A stretch of 64,000 bases of DNA, from assembly GCA_948474755.1 (NCBI GenBank), contig CAOLHI010000362.1:434001-498000 (forward strand), in the 5' to 3' direction. A model generated the notes under the pieces. The model made no database searches. It had not been told where the DNA came from and saw only the letters and a list, made by a program, of their open reading frames with translations. Made by a program: the position numbers and the translations under genes. Positions 26,601 to 41,700 of this stretch are shown here, piece after piece. Every line of letters starts with the position of its first letter. Within the stretch, counting starts at the first letter, position 1. This DNA is from Ctenosaura bakeri. Its lineage: Eukaryota; Chordata; Lepidosauria; Squamata; Iguanidae.

Positions 26601-29600
26601 CAAGCATGTTGTCTTTCCACTGGCATAAATGGGACTGAATATCTGAGAAGATACAATCAGGAAGAATCATAGAGCTGGAAAGGGGCCTGTGGACTATCAG
26701 GTCCTGCTCTTGCTTAGTTGGAGCATCTCCAGCATGTAGCTGTCCAGGCTCTTTTTGAAGACATCCAGAGAAGGAGACCTCATCTCCTGTCTGGGTGACT
26801 GGTTGCATTGCTGAACTACTCTCACTGTCAAGATGTTCATTCTGATGTTCAATTAAAATCTACCCTCCTGTAACCTAAAGCCATTAGACCTAGTTCTACC
26901 CTCTCAGGTAGCAGACAACAAGCCTCCACCTTCCTCTTTGTGGCAGTCCTTGAAGTATTTAAAGAGTGTGATTATATCACCCCACCAGTCTTCTCGTCTA
27001 GTCTAATTAAATGACCTGATTCTCTGTAATTTTCCACCCAGAGAAGAATGACAATTGTGTTTAGCGAGTTATTTGAATAGATAATCCACATTTGCCTCAA
27101 GGATTTGAGCTACATAGCAGCAGGATTAGAAAAAGATATGGTCTGTCTCCTGTTCAGAGCCAGTGTATGGTGTAGCGGTTTGAGCGCTGAACTAGGACTT
27201 TGTGAAAGCAGGTTTTGAATCCCTGTGCAGCTATGGAAACCCACTGAATGACCTTGGATAAGTTACACTCTCTCAGTCTCAAAGGAAGGCAATGGGAAAC
27301 CCCTCCTGAACAAATGTTGCCAAGAAAAGCCCATAATAGATTTGCCTCAGAATCGGTATCATTGGAGGCAGTATCATTGGAATAATACATCTTGCTATAG
27401 ATAAAAACAGAAAGAAAGAACTAGTTTCTGTGTTGATTTTTTTCTGAAGCTTTTTGTCTGACTGCAATGATAAAAGAAGACCAGAAAAGGAATAGATGTG
27501 TTATTATTTGGAGCCAGGAGTATTTTGAGGTCAGCCAGGAGTATTTTGAGGTCAGCTTCTGTCAGCAAAGGATTTTACTCTGTTGAGCCTTAAATGCAAG
27601 CCATTGGGCTGAAAGGATCCCCAAATGCACTGGGCCAAAGGTTTAAATGAAAAGCAAACCACTCTCTGAATGGCTAGTGAGTCAATCAGTGGAGATTTCT
27701 TATAGCCTGGCTTGAACTTTTTGCAGTGAAATGTAAATTTTTCCTGGAAATTAGTGTGGGGAATTGGTGCACATATGCAGTCACTGATAGTTTGGTTCCC
27801 ATAATGGGAAGTCATTGAGTATTGAGTAGAGAAATGTAACACAGAGACAGAAGGAACCAAATGCCATAGCAACAGTCCTGTGCCTCCCCACATTTGCTTA
27901 CAACCAAGTAGCACAAGATCATAACACAGACTGAAGTGAGATTCCAGCAAAGTGCAGGCACAGATGTTCCTTATAAAGATGACTAATATGAGGAGGTACT
28001 TCTGGGAGTGATGACGGAAAACCCATTTCCCTTCTTATACTAACACTTCCTGAACACCAATTAAACATCAGATTAGTGTTTTTCGATCAACATTCATTAC
28101 ATATACAGAGTTAATAAATATATATGACTATCCAGAGTGTGGAGTAAATTACTTCTTTGGATATGATGCTTAGATACAGGTTTGGTGATGCTTGTCCTGT
28201 GTATGCTTAAGATAACTGTACAAATGCTTTTGCCTAAATAGTACCTCCATGCAGGATGAGGATTCTGCCAGTGCTTTTGGACTATTGCTCTGCTACTCTA
28301 ACATTCCTTCATCCAATGTGGCCAGTGGCCATGCTGCCTGGGAAGATACTGCATGTTGAAGTCCTGGGAACAGAAACGTGTCAGTGTGCTACCTGCCATA
28401 ACTAATGTAGAGCTTAGCTTGAAGGTAGAAATAGGGAGAGACCACATCTGAGAGCTTTCCAAGACTTCCCTCTCAGAAGTCTTTGAAAAAGTGTGTATTT
28501 ACTTAAAATGCTTCCCATGGCTTCTAGGACACAGTTCTGCCATTGTTTATCTTGCCCACCCTTGCCATTTTATGCTGTGGGGTGGAGATTTTTTCAACAG
28601 TAAGAGTGATTTCTGTTTTACTTCCTAGATTAAAAATGTCTCGCTTGGGCCTAAAACAACCCTCAGCAAAATTGCCCCCACATCTCCTACAGGATGCAGA
28701 GGATATTTTGAGTCATTTTTTAAATGTGGTGGCACAGCTCAAATTTCAGCCCTCCAAGGTCTAGAGAAAAGTGTATGAAGGCCTTGAACCATAGGTATTT
28801 GTTGATGTCTGCTTTAAGGCCTTAGATTGAACCAACCAGAGTTGTAGTAGCTTGGGGCACATCCAGACTACTTAAAAAGACCAGAAATCCCAGATGTTTG
28901 TCCCTTCCTTTCTGGTTTTATTTTGAAGATCCTTACATGTTCTATTTATCCCAAAATATTTTCTGCCAGTTCCCGGTACAGACTTTTGATGCCATCTCTC
29001 CAGGTTGGTTATTTTAACCCAGTATAAAATTGGAAAGACCAAGAACAAAATCTGGGACTTTTCAGTTAGTCTGGAAATACTCACTGTTATTTTCTACTTC
29101 AGCAACATAGTGGAAGAGCCCCAGAGTAGAAATTAATATATACGTCTTGCATTTTAAATCATCAAAAACTGGATCAACCTTTATGATTACTGCCTAAAGA
29201 AGTATGTGGATGAAATTACTTGCAAAAGTAATTATGCTTAGTTTTAGGAGCCGGGGGGCAGGATTCTTAAAGCATGTTTGCAATAAGCTATGGCGGTCTT
29301 GAGAAGAGAAGTGTTGCTGGATATGAGGAAGCCGTTCTGCATGCTCCGAGGTGTTTGCTTGGCTGTGTCCTTTTTATTCGCAAATGCCCTGTTTAAAAAT
29401 TCAGAGATAAGAATATTATCCCTATGAATTAGTGTTTAGTTCATTCAAATCTCTCTTGCTTCTTTGCATTGAAGTACATTTTTTTTCCTAGGGGGGTTGT
29501 CACATGAGAATGAATGAGGGAGTTGAATTGTGATTTCTGGAGCTCAGGGATTCATTTCATGTTCTGGGCTGAATATATAAATCTCACAACAAGTGTGTGA

Positions 29601-32600
29601 AGTAGTTTAAACAGACAGAGGGTGACATACCCAATATTGCTCAGTGGGAACATCAGCATCATGGGAGAGCAGTGCTTTAAATCCAGATCTCAAGAACCCC
29701 AAGTCTTACACTGTCCACTGCACTAACTCAGCTCTCTTGACAGGTTATTCTTGCACCAGTATATGAAAGTAAAATATTGAACAAGTATTTTATTTGTTTG
29801 AAGGGATTTTTACACCAGAGCAGCATTTGCGATTTTTGGAATTCTATAAGAAGCTTTGCACACTGGGATTAGAGCAGGAGAATGGGCACAATGACAACCA
29901 GGTACAGCTTCAAACCCTAGAACAGGAAAAGAAGTACATATCAGTGAGGAAGAACTGTGCTTACAATTTACCAGTGAGTGAACTGCTATTTTACTTAACT
30001 ATACATTTATAATTTTGTGTAGAGTCTTGCAAAACTACTCCTGGCTTTAGAAAGTTGGGATACACTCCTCCCGAACACATCTTTTCCTGAACCAGAAAGA
30101 GACCCATGAGACTATTGGGACTTTTAGGATGGCAATGGCAGAGGGTGGGCTTTGAAAGAGAATTGGGCCTTTACTGATGACCTTTATTGCATGCCCCAGG
30201 TGAGCAGACAAATTGTAAGTTACATGTTTCCCTGTTACTTTCCAGGAACAAGTGGAAAAGGGGAATTCCTGCAACCAGATCATACTGAATGTCAATCAAG
30301 GAACCCATTACAATGGTTCTTAGGTGGTCTTAGCACCACAGAATTGCTTATGTATGTCATGATGATAGCACTTGTACCACAAAACTGGGAGTGCCTGGTT
30401 TCTGAAAGCTGTTTGATGGCAGAATTACTTTACTAATTCTTCTTTATAAATGTATTGGTATGGAAAGATTGAATACATAAGAACGTCCTACTGTGTCGCA
30501 TCAAGGGTCCCAGCCAATTACCTCTAGAAAACAAACAAGCAGGTCATGTAGACAATAATCTTCTCAAGTTGTTGCTTCTCTTCAGCTGGCATTTCGTGGT
30601 ACACTGCCTCTTGACATAGAGATGTTATGTACCTCCTGATCTCTTGTCCATTAGTTTGTCTAATCTTTTTTTAAACTTAAAATAGTGCCTATTGCTACAT
30701 CTTGTAGACATAATTCCATAAGTTGATTATTTATTGTGTATAAAAAAGTATTTTCTTGTACCTGTCTTGAATTTACTGACAATCAGTTTTATTAGATGAC
30801 TGAGCTTCGGTATTTTGAGACAAAGAAAAACTGCTTCCTGTCCATTTTCTTTGTATCATGTACAATTCCACTCAGATAGCTTTCACTCATCCAGCAATTA
30901 ACTTCAACTGGGAGATTCAGGGCAGATAAATAGAAGTGCTTCTTCATACAGCATAGGGGCAAACTCTGGAATTAACTGCCACAAAATGCAGTTATGGCTC
31001 CCAAATTATATGACTTTAAAAGGGGATTGTATAAAGTCATGGAGTATGGGGCTGTCAATGACTGCTAGTCAGGATAGTTGTATATAACCACCAGTATCAA
31101 AGGCAGTACATTTCATTTATTGGGGAAAACAAGATGGAGGTTGCAACTGCACTCAGATCCTGCTGGGTGGGTGTTCTAGAAGCCATTGATTGGCCATTCT
31201 GTGAACAGAATGTTGGATTAGGTAGGCCTTTTGACCTGTTTCAATATGACTCCATATATTTTGTAAACCCCTGTCATACAAATGTTCTTTCTCGCACCCA
31301 GCACAATGGCAGTTGTTTTCGTAAGAGCTCTAAACAAAGGCTCCCAGCCATTTTAAAGTTCTAGTTGCAGTGTTAAAATTTCAGTTGTGTATTTAAAGCC
31401 TGAATGTGGTTTTCTTCAGTAAATACTACCTGAAAATTTAGGACAGGGGTCATGATTTGCATATTTCGGGATCCTATTACATTCTGTCCCACTCCAACAA
31501 CTATATAAATATGCTTTATTCTTGAGGCCTTAATACCACTCAGTACTGCATCCAAAGAAGTAGATTGATATCCACGAAAGCTCATGTAAAAATGAAAACC
31601 AATTAATCTTAAAGATGCTAATGTATTTCATTTTTTCTTCTTCTCCTTCCTTCCTCCTTTTTAAGTACTTTTTAAATCATTTTCTATTTGTAGGCCATGA
31701 TAGTTTTTGTGGATCCAAAAAACTTCAATTTGGAATTATATTCTACATTCTTCTGTCTCTGCCATGACCCTGAAGTGCCAGTCAGACACACTATGGCTAT
31801 TGGCTTCTATGAAGTAAGTTGAGGAATGACACATACCACTGGAGTAACAACTATTTTAGTTCATTGTCACTGATTTTTTTTTCATCAGCTGTCTGAATTT
31901 TTCTCACATAGCTAATGTGCTTCTGAGAAAGGCTATATCATTACCTGAAAAGGTCTTCACAGAACTTTTTAAAAAACCTCATTTGTGTTTGAATTGTTTT
32001 TTATATGCCTACTAGTTTGTTTGTTTTTTAAATACAGCTCTTTGGTGCCTTTTTTAAATAGCTACCCAGGTTGTATACCATCTAGCCTTTACAATAGTAA
32101 TTTACATATTTCTATTACTAGAGGTATTTTAAAGGGAATGCACTGTGCAGATGACCACATGAGCCTGTTTGATAGTAATAGTGACCTTTGAAGAGAATAT
32201 TTTGTCAAGAAGAATTTTATTATTGCTGTCACACCATTATAAGAGAAAAATAAAGAAAAATAAAAAATAAATAAAGAAAAATAAAAGAGAAAAATAACAA
32301 TGAAAGTTAGTATTGCTTAAGAGAAGAGAAAAAAAAAGAAAAAGAAAAAAAAATTATTATTTTTTTTAATTCACTATTATGTATATCACATGGTGTTTAA
32401 TTTTTTTTTCTTGTTTTGTATTTGTGATTTAGTTATATAATTAATAAAAATTTAAAAAAAAAAATAAGAGAAAAATTTAACCAATCAACCAACCCCTTTT
32501 ATACTTTAAGATTGTAGCCCTCAGATTTAAATTCAGATACCACATGACAAATCCATCATATCTGAGAGTACCTAGTAGTAATAGTGAGCATGAAAGTCAA

Positions 32601-32733
32601 AATTATCTATATCTATCTATATCTAATCTCCCTATAAAACTATCTATATTGATGCTCATCAACAGATACAATATGTATGATGATTTGATGCAAATATTAC
32701 GCATACTAGAACATTATGTGTGTATATATATAT

Positions 32734-32780
<47 letters not shown>

Positions 32781-35700
32781 ATGTGCAATGAAAACAGTTT
32801 TGAAGATTAATAAAATGAAGCAAAAGGAAACAATCAATAAGATGTTCTCTGGATCAGGCTAGTGCTATTGTGAAAATAATTGGGGCATGCTCTTGGTGCT
32901 ATAGAAGTAAAAGGAAGAATTATTTTGAATTACAGATAAATAATCTTTCTAGAACGTTGGTCTAAGGCAATAGTATGTGTTACAAGGATCTGACTGCATT
33001 GCTGAGATGCATGTTTATCCTGGGGGAAGGGCTGTAGCTCAGTGCCATAATGCATCCTTTGTATACAGAAGGATGCTGGCTAATCCTAACTACCTCCAGG
33101 AAAATTCTCAGGTAGAAGGTAATGAGACACCCACTGGTAAAGATCCTGGCAGGCCAGTGCCACTCCAACTAGACACTTCGATGTTTCATTTTGGTATAAG
33201 GCAGCTTCCTATCTCCTGAAGCAGCAGATGCACATCTCTCCTTCACTCTGGGAACATATTGTGCAGTTGTGTCTGGATATTTTGTATGTGCTAGCATAAT
33301 ATGGCACTTTTTATTAGTTGCAGATTCTGAATGCTAAAAAAGTTTTTTTTAACCAAAACAAAAACAAAAAACCCTTAGTAGCACTTTTACTATCTCTATT
33401 GTCAGATTTCAAAGTGACCCATGCTATTTAATATCAAAAAAGAAACTATGGGGAAAATCTGAAGAGGTGTGTCATCCCTGTGCTGGAGATGTATCATCAT
33501 TCCTCCTGTTCTTCTGGCATAGGTGACCAAGTTAACTTCAGTTCCAAACTTAAGCCTGAGTTCCTAACTTAGATCTGAGATGGATCCAGGTAATCAACAT
33601 CATCTTGGAGATCCACTTTTGATTGAAGAGCCACTACTTGATCAATACTTTGGCCCAAAAGGGAAGACCTGTGACTAGACAGTAGACAAATATCCAAGGA
33701 GGTTTTCTTTAGGATTGTCTGTACAACAGCCCTTCTCAAGGCTGCCAGGACCATTTGCACTCTTAGCAAGGCTTTAATTACCTCCCACACCTAGCTGGTC
33801 AGTATTGGAAATGGCTGTCACTGTAGATATCTCCAGCATCAGAAATGTACCTAATCCATGTGATCACAAGCAACACATCAGATATATGTATTAAGCTTAT
33901 AGGAATTACATGTCAGAGGAGTGTTAAAATGTGTGAAAGATTTCTCAGAGAATATTTGGAGGATTAAAAAGCTAGAAAACTGCCATCTCAGTACCCAAGA
34001 TGCACAACTGAGGAGATATGCTTTTTTGATGCTTCTAGCAACATGATGCTGTATTGCAAGCAGGTAGGAAAAGCATGACCTCAATGCCCTTTAAGAATAC
34101 TTGTTGGCAGTAGAGATCTGGCCTACACCTTTGTTTCCTGCTGGGCATTCAAGCTTTGTTGAAAAATAAACATGACCAGATTAATGGACTAATGGACTAA
34201 AGGACTAATGGCCGTGCTTTGTTGGTGCTTTATTTTTCAGGTTGCTAAGCTTTTAAATACCGATGTGTATGTAATACATAAAGAACTGGTAGCCCTATTA
34301 CAGGATGAGTCACTGGAGGTAATAGCATATTTGTTGCTTACATTAATATCATTTACAGTTTTCCTAAATGACACTATAAGAAGACATAGTAAGAAGTGCT
34401 TGATGGGATGAATCATTTCTGTTTGTTTCATTGTGTAGTCATAATGGTAGGTGTTTAGTACAGAATCATCTGCCAGTGATGACAGAACTCTTTTACTTAA
34501 GCACAGTCCCAAGAGAGGCTTAAAATGTAGAGTTAAGTGTCCTAGCATATGTTAGACAAAAAAATGGATAGAGAAGCTCCACTCAAAAAGCAGTGGCTAG
34601 TAGCCTGCTATCAAACTGGAGTTGGATTGATCTTGGTTAAGTGTCCATCAGTGTCATTAGTGATGACTTGGGATTGACACAAGTCAAGAAAGGATTGCAA
34701 ATGTTTTCACAGCAGTGAAACTAAAATTTTGAAACTAAAGGTGAAACTAAAATTTTGGGTCTTGCATTCAGTTTTGTCACAAAAGCGTAATGACACAGTT
34801 CACTACTTGGGACTGTTATCTGCTTCTGCAAGGCAAGTTTAGACAGAATTAAGGCAATTTCTGTTCTTATCTGTTAGAATTGGGAGGCAGACAATGCCTC
34901 AGCACCAGGCAAAGACACAATTGCTTATCGTTGACATCAGCAACAATATTAACAGAGGAATTCATGCCTCCTAGCACTTACAAGTAAGGGTGGGAGTCTG
35001 TAGCCCACTGCTTAATGGCAGTGACTGGTAGTTCTGGCTCTTGATTTGCTTGACTTGCCATCACAGTTCTGTCTTTCAGCAAAGTTTAGCTCAACATGCC
35101 TTCCTAATTGTTTGGTTCTGTAATCAGAAGTAACAGGGCCATTAGTGTTAAATATTTGTCTCACAAGGAGAATATTGCAATGAATTTTGGAAATGTGAGT
35201 GATCCTTCATTTCTTTAACTAGGTATTAGATGCATTAATTGGTCACCTTCCTGAAATCCTTGAATTGTTGTCTACTGGAGGAGAAGGTGGTGGATCAGAC
35301 AGTAAGGTAAGTAATCATGGTAGCAGAACCCTATTCCTACTGCTGAACATTTTCCTAACTTCCCTTAGATTTCTGTTTCACAGTAACAAATATCTTCAAT
35401 TGCTTCCCCTTTCCATGCTAAGGTAGATTTACTTCTGGTCTTCAGGAGATATAGCTACTGTATTAAACCTATAATAGTTACTGGATATAACAGGGTTAGG
35501 GTTGAGATTGAAGAGACTCATGTACATGCATGAGACATTTTTGGGCAGATAGAAGTAGTTGCAGATCTTTACAGATGCAACCCACAAAAATACTATGTAT
35601 AGCAGGAGGTTTGTGTAAATTGAAAAGATGCAAGTTTACTGTGTTCAACCCAAATGATAAGGCACCACAGTTCGAGTTGCTCAGTGGGAAAGTGGAATTG

Positions 35701-38700
35701 GGGTTGTGAGTAATTTCTGTCCCTATGCACTCTCATCCCTGTATGTGATAGTGTAATTATTTTTGTCATGTATTTTTATTATTATTGTAATGATAATGAG
35801 CAACATAATTTTCTAGTTTCAGAGCAAAATTGGTCTTCTAGCCTGGATATTAGACAGGCTCAATATGGGTTTTGAGGAAAACAAAAGATGGAATCTGTGC
35901 AGTTTCTTGTTCCAACTTGGATACCAATGGTGGTTTATTTGCAGTACCTTCTGAAAGGTGTTTGCTGGATCTCGTATTGGTAAACTATTTCAACTATCAA
36001 TTATGACATCCAGGAAGAAATGTGGATCTCGTTTTTGTGAGCAAAACCTGGGTGAATATGAGGGAGGATATACATCTTCCTAGGTTTGTTTACCAGAGTA
36101 CACAACCAACTAAAAATCAAAGGGGAGGGTAGCCTTAATCTCTAAATATTCCATCTCTTTAGTTAGCTTTTGCCAGTTTTAGGACACTTTAACTGCTAAT
36201 AGGAACCGAGATAGGATTGTTACATTCGGCCTAATCTCACTGCACAAGCTGAAGTAATCTTGGAGTTGCGTTCAGAATCCCAAGCCTGAAGATATTCAGA
36301 GAGTTCAACATCTACACCAGTGATAACTTGTCCAAAATGGCTTTGGATTTTGTCACTGTTGTAATGATTATGAGCTTATCTCCAGTAATAACTTGTATAG
36401 CCCGTTGTACCAGTCACTTTGTGCATCTGATGATCTGTTCAGAATGAAAAGAAGTATGAAAATTAGCAGTGACTTAATTGCATATATATAATGGACAGAT
36501 CACTATCTGATAAATTTGATGCTTTAGATCAAGTAGCATTCCCTCAAGTAGAGGACCGGGTTTAGTGGCTACTTTCTACAGGGTTATGAATCCAAAGGGC
36601 TTTCTAAAGGGAGGACTTTTGCTGCAGCTGTTCAGTTGAGGTCCTGGTCTCTGACTGGAATGGTGGGATGACTTCAGCCATAGTTAGGCTCCTGAATGTT
36701 TTTAACTCTGATGAAGAGCAAAATGTAGGAATCTGACTTCTTCAGTATGATCACATGGAGCTGTTTTGTATGGTGAAATTGTCTGCAGAAGCTCAAGGGA
36801 CCATTAAAAGCCTGCTGTGAGCGGTTCAGCTTGCAATTTATAGGTTATATTGCACATTTTCACAGTCTTCAGGTCTATAGTTTTGTCAGGATTAGATGTA
36901 GTTTGTCCCCCATTTCTATTATGTTTTAAGGGAAGCCCTTTTCAGCTTGTGCAGTCTAAAGATCTGGACAAGCTCCTTTGGAGGCTTGAGGCCTACCACA
37001 TCTATCTTGAACTCTACGATTACTATGCCAGAGATGAGTTTGAAAACATAAACTTTAAAGATAATGAATGTGTCCAGGAGAAAGGATGTGATTGTTATTG
37101 CCCTTAAAGAAACAGTAATGTGGCCTTTGTAAAAAAAATCAAGCCTAAATCTGTTGAATCATATCAATTACCATCCAGTCACTCCCCGCCCCTCTTTTTG
37201 GAGAAGGTGCACTTTCAGTTGACTGTTTGGATCTCTTTCAATCTGGTTTGAGGATAGAAATAGCCTCGATTGTCTTTCTGGGGGATGCATGCCAGGGGTG
37301 AATGGTAGGAATGCACCTACATTGCTTCTGCTAGATCTCTTAGGGCTTTTGATATCATGGATGGTGCTAGTGGCCCCATGAAAATATTCATGATTCCTGT
37401 AGTGCAGACTTCAAACTTACTGTTCCAGGCTGTCTTTCTGTGATCAGTATTGTTTTATGCTGCTGGTTCGTATAATCTTCCTGGAGATATTCACCTATGG
37501 CTCATGGCATGGCTCTAAAGCTTCTGTCTTACAATTTTTGTATTATGGTGATTGATATATCTTACTGTATTCTATTTTGGTTGTGCATCCTACCTTGTGA
37601 TGGCTGTGTCCTACAAGGTAATTTAAAAATATCTTAATTAACTAATATATATTTAGCACTTCTTTTTCTTTTTTCTTCAGTTATTAAATTTTCCAGAGTT
37701 GATTCCAGCACTAACAAGAGCAGAACAGAGAGCAGCAACCTCTTTAAAATGGAGGACTCATGAGAAGTTACTACAAAAATATGCCTGCCTGCCTCATGTA
37801 ATCTCAAGTGATCAGATTTATTACCGCTTTTTACACAGAATGCTGACAATCATTATGACAAATGTGAGTTCCTTGTGATCCCACTCTCTGTTTTCTATTT
37901 CTTTCTCAAGTATCACACATTGTTTTGCAACCTCTTCCTCCTTCTATATTAGATTGTTGCCAGGCCTACTCACCACTGAAGTAGTAAGCCTGTGTCTGGG
38001 CTATGCAATTTTCAGCTGCAGAATTCTTTTGACTGAATGATCTTACATATGGATCTTACATATGAAATAAAAGAAAATACCTGCACATAAGGTTCCAGGT
38101 TCCACTGCTCCTCCTCCTCTTAACTTTATTTATAACCCATCACTTCCCCAAAACTAGGACTCAAGGCAGCTCTAAGCTGTAGTTTTCTTTGTACAAGCAA
38201 TATTGTATAAAGGAACATTCTACCTGTAATCCAAAGTGCTACTGCTCGGACAAAGGTTTTATTATCTCAGTGAGACCTAGATTTAAGAATACTTGTATCT
38301 GAACTGGTTTCCTTACCAAGCATTATTGTCTTTTCTAATGTTTTTCATTAGACAAATGTATTTTATCATTAGAATACTCAACATATAATAGGTTTTGAAA
38401 AGTAAACATTTAGAAGAACTTCAGTTCTTTCATGGAATGTGGAAGGTATTGTAGGTTTTAATCACATCCCTGAAAGAAGAAAACACATACAGAGAGAGCT
38501 CTGTTTTAAGCTTCCCAAATACTTGCATCTCTAGTCTCAATCTACTCATTTAGAACTGACACACAGTTCAAAAACACAAAGAGAGTTTGCATAATTCCAT
38601 AGTTTATTCTTTTCGCTTCAGTTATTGGGGAGGATCAACTTTTCCTCATAAATAACACTGTTTTTATCTCCCCACTTCCTGACTCATTCATTAATAAGCA

Positions 38701-41700
38701 AAATTAAAATTCACACTAACCTAATATATCACCCTCTCTGGGATTGTCTTTCCATAGGAAAGATGTCACATTTGAGAACTTAAGCATATGTCCTGTGAGT
38801 AAAATAGGAAAAATAAAGCAAATTGTAGAAAGAAATAGAGCAGGTATGAGTGCCTTTGAGAATTTATTATTTGCTGTCCTATGCTTGTGCTTCACATTTT
38901 AACTATTACTCTTCTGATTTACTTGTGAAAGGGGTGGGTGCGTGGGAGGGACAGATGTCATACCGTCTTTTTGAAACTGGGCTATCAGTGTTCTAGTCAC
39001 TGTCCTTTTCTTCACTGACACCCAGTATTTGCTTTTCATTCTCATCATTTAACAATATGTATCACTGAATACCTGTAAAGGGTGTTGTAAAATTAAATTT
39101 ATTTTTTTCTCTTCCATGGAGAATGTCTTACCAGTCCAAAAAGCAGCTGCTCGAACACTCTGCGTCTACTTACGTTATAATCGCAAGCAAGAACAGAGAC
39201 ACGAAGTAATCCAGAAACTGATTGAACGTGAGTCCTGATTTTTCTCTGTCTTAATGTCAGGAAATAAATTTTAGTGAAAGAAAAGGCAATTAGAGGAGTT
39301 GGCATGGTCTTTTTCTCTGGAATGGATTTTCTGCAGCAGGGCAAAGGATGGAAGAAGCAATGGAAAATCAAGGGAGGATTACAAGTGGAGGACACTGTGT
39401 GACACTCCAGTAAAAATCAGAGAATGAGGCCTCAGAATGGCCTGATAAGAGCCTCATATAAACTGCTCTTAGTGTAGAATTGTGTAAATGATGAAACTCC
39501 CTACCTTTCTGATAGAGCAAAAACTTTGCTTTCTTAAGGTCCTTCATTCTTTTTCTGCATCATCATCAGTTTATTTGTGTACCATTTCTGCCATGTTAAA
39601 TCTTACTTAAGCTGCACAGGAGATAGCTTCAGAGGAGTTTACATAATAAGCAAAATTTCAAGATAGGTGACCCAAGAATGACAAAACATGACAGAATATA
39701 GATAGCCATAGAATTATTTCTTAATTTCTTAATACTTTCTTGAAACATTTCATTTTAATATATATACACGAAACTTAGAGTCCTGTGGCTTCTTACAGAC
39801 AAACTAGTTTTTATTGACTTAGCGTTTATAGAGTACCAAGGCTCTACCAATGCCAAGGTATTCCAAACAGCAAGAAAGTAAGTGTTGCCTCCCACCAACC
39901 ACACCCTTACTGTCTCTTTGTGCTTGGAGCAGCAGAAATAGCCTTAGTAGTTGAGGATAATCCCAGAAATGAGCCAAACAGAGGCTTAGGGAACAGGTTG
40001 TGTAAGACTCACGGAGGACCTTCAAAAGTATATCCAGTCACTCATACCTCCAAGGGTCAAGTATAACAGAGTGGGCCAACTCTGACCTTTCACTTGCAGA
40101 ATTTCTGCCATTCAAAATGCCTGTGGATGGACCAATGGTTTGAAATTGTAAGGCAAGTTCATATGTTCAGATATTTTGGAGTACTAATCTTGAGAACAGA
40201 GCAAGCAGAAGATAATTACAGGTCCAAATTCACACTAGTGAAAAGCAAGAGAGAAAATGTTATGCTGCCCCAGTTCTTTAGCCTTCTCCACAAAGCAGTT
40301 GTTATGCAAGAGACTCAAAACAGATTCTGTCCTGTACTGGGATCTAGTATTTTTAGGCAAAAGTTGTCTGTTACATAATTATAGTAGCTTTCAAGAAGCG
40401 GAACACCAGAAATTTCGATTTAAAGGGGCCAAATATTAACATTCTTGAAAACTTTATATACATAATTTTAAAAGTTATAAATTATGGAATGAGGGCTGAT
40501 TAGCCTGATTTTCCCATCAATGGCAATACCTTTCTGTGGCAATACCATGTCAGACAGGCTTTTGCTGAGGAGCCAAACTGAATGTGCCAAACAGCTACTG
40601 GGCAGCAGCATTAGTGGTGTGTGTGTGTGTGTGTGACACACATGCAGAGAATCTGTCACAGACAACAGGGGTGGCGCCATAACTAAATCTTGTTAGTATT
40701 GCACAGAAGGCACAGTAAAACCCTTTTGTGATTTTTTTTTTTTTACTGTGAAAATCCTATGATGGAAGAATCCAAAATGAAATGAGATCGTGCCAGAAAA
40801 TGAGACTTCCAGGTCCCAGGTTCTAAGGCACTCATCAAGCTCCTGGGACAGAGCAGAGGACAACTATGAGTAGCAGTGTGGCTAATGATTCAAGTGGACA
40901 CAAGCCAAAAGAGTGTTCAGTTGTTGACTTGTATAGAGATGAAAGGAAAGTCTGAAGCTGCACAACACATCTTATAGGAACATGGAATGTAAGGAGCATG
41001 AATTAGGGGACGCTAGACACTGGGGAAAAAAAGAAACATATTAATAATGCCATACTTGAGGAGAGCAAGCTAAAATGGATAGGTATGGTACATATTGAGT
41101 CAAATGATTACAAATATTTTATTCAGGAAATGAAAATCTAAGAAGATATGGCATGGTATTAATTGTGAGAAGAGATGTAGCAAAAACAGTCTAGGATATA
41201 ATGTAAAATTTGACAAAATAATATCAATAAGATTTCAGAGAGAGCCCATCAGTATAACTGTAATCTAAATTTATGCTCCAACTACAGAGGTAGAAGAAGA
41301 AGAAATGAAAGATTTTATGCTGGAGTCCAGGTGGAAATTGATCATGCACCCAAACAGGATATGTTAGTAATCACAGATGATTGGAATGCAGAAGCAGAAA
41401 ACAGAGCAGAACGAAACACTGTAGGAGAATATGGTCTAGGATCAAGAAATTAAACAGGATGGTAACTGATTGAATTTTGTGAAGCCAACAGTTTGTTCAT
41501 TACAAACATATTCTTCAAGCAAACAAAGAGCCAACTTTATACATGTTTGTCACCTGATAGCCCGTATAGAAACCAAAAATATTATTGGAAGCTAACTATG
41601 AAGAATCTCCATTGTCTCTGCAAAAACAAGACTAGGAGCAGATTGTGCCACCAGCCATGAACTTCTAACATCAGTAATCAGAATAAAGCTAAAGAACACT

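Noticed and set aside
36850..37107. 85-codon frame as a separate host gene
   Set aside because: It sits within a decayed L2-like LINE and has no splice or promoter support.
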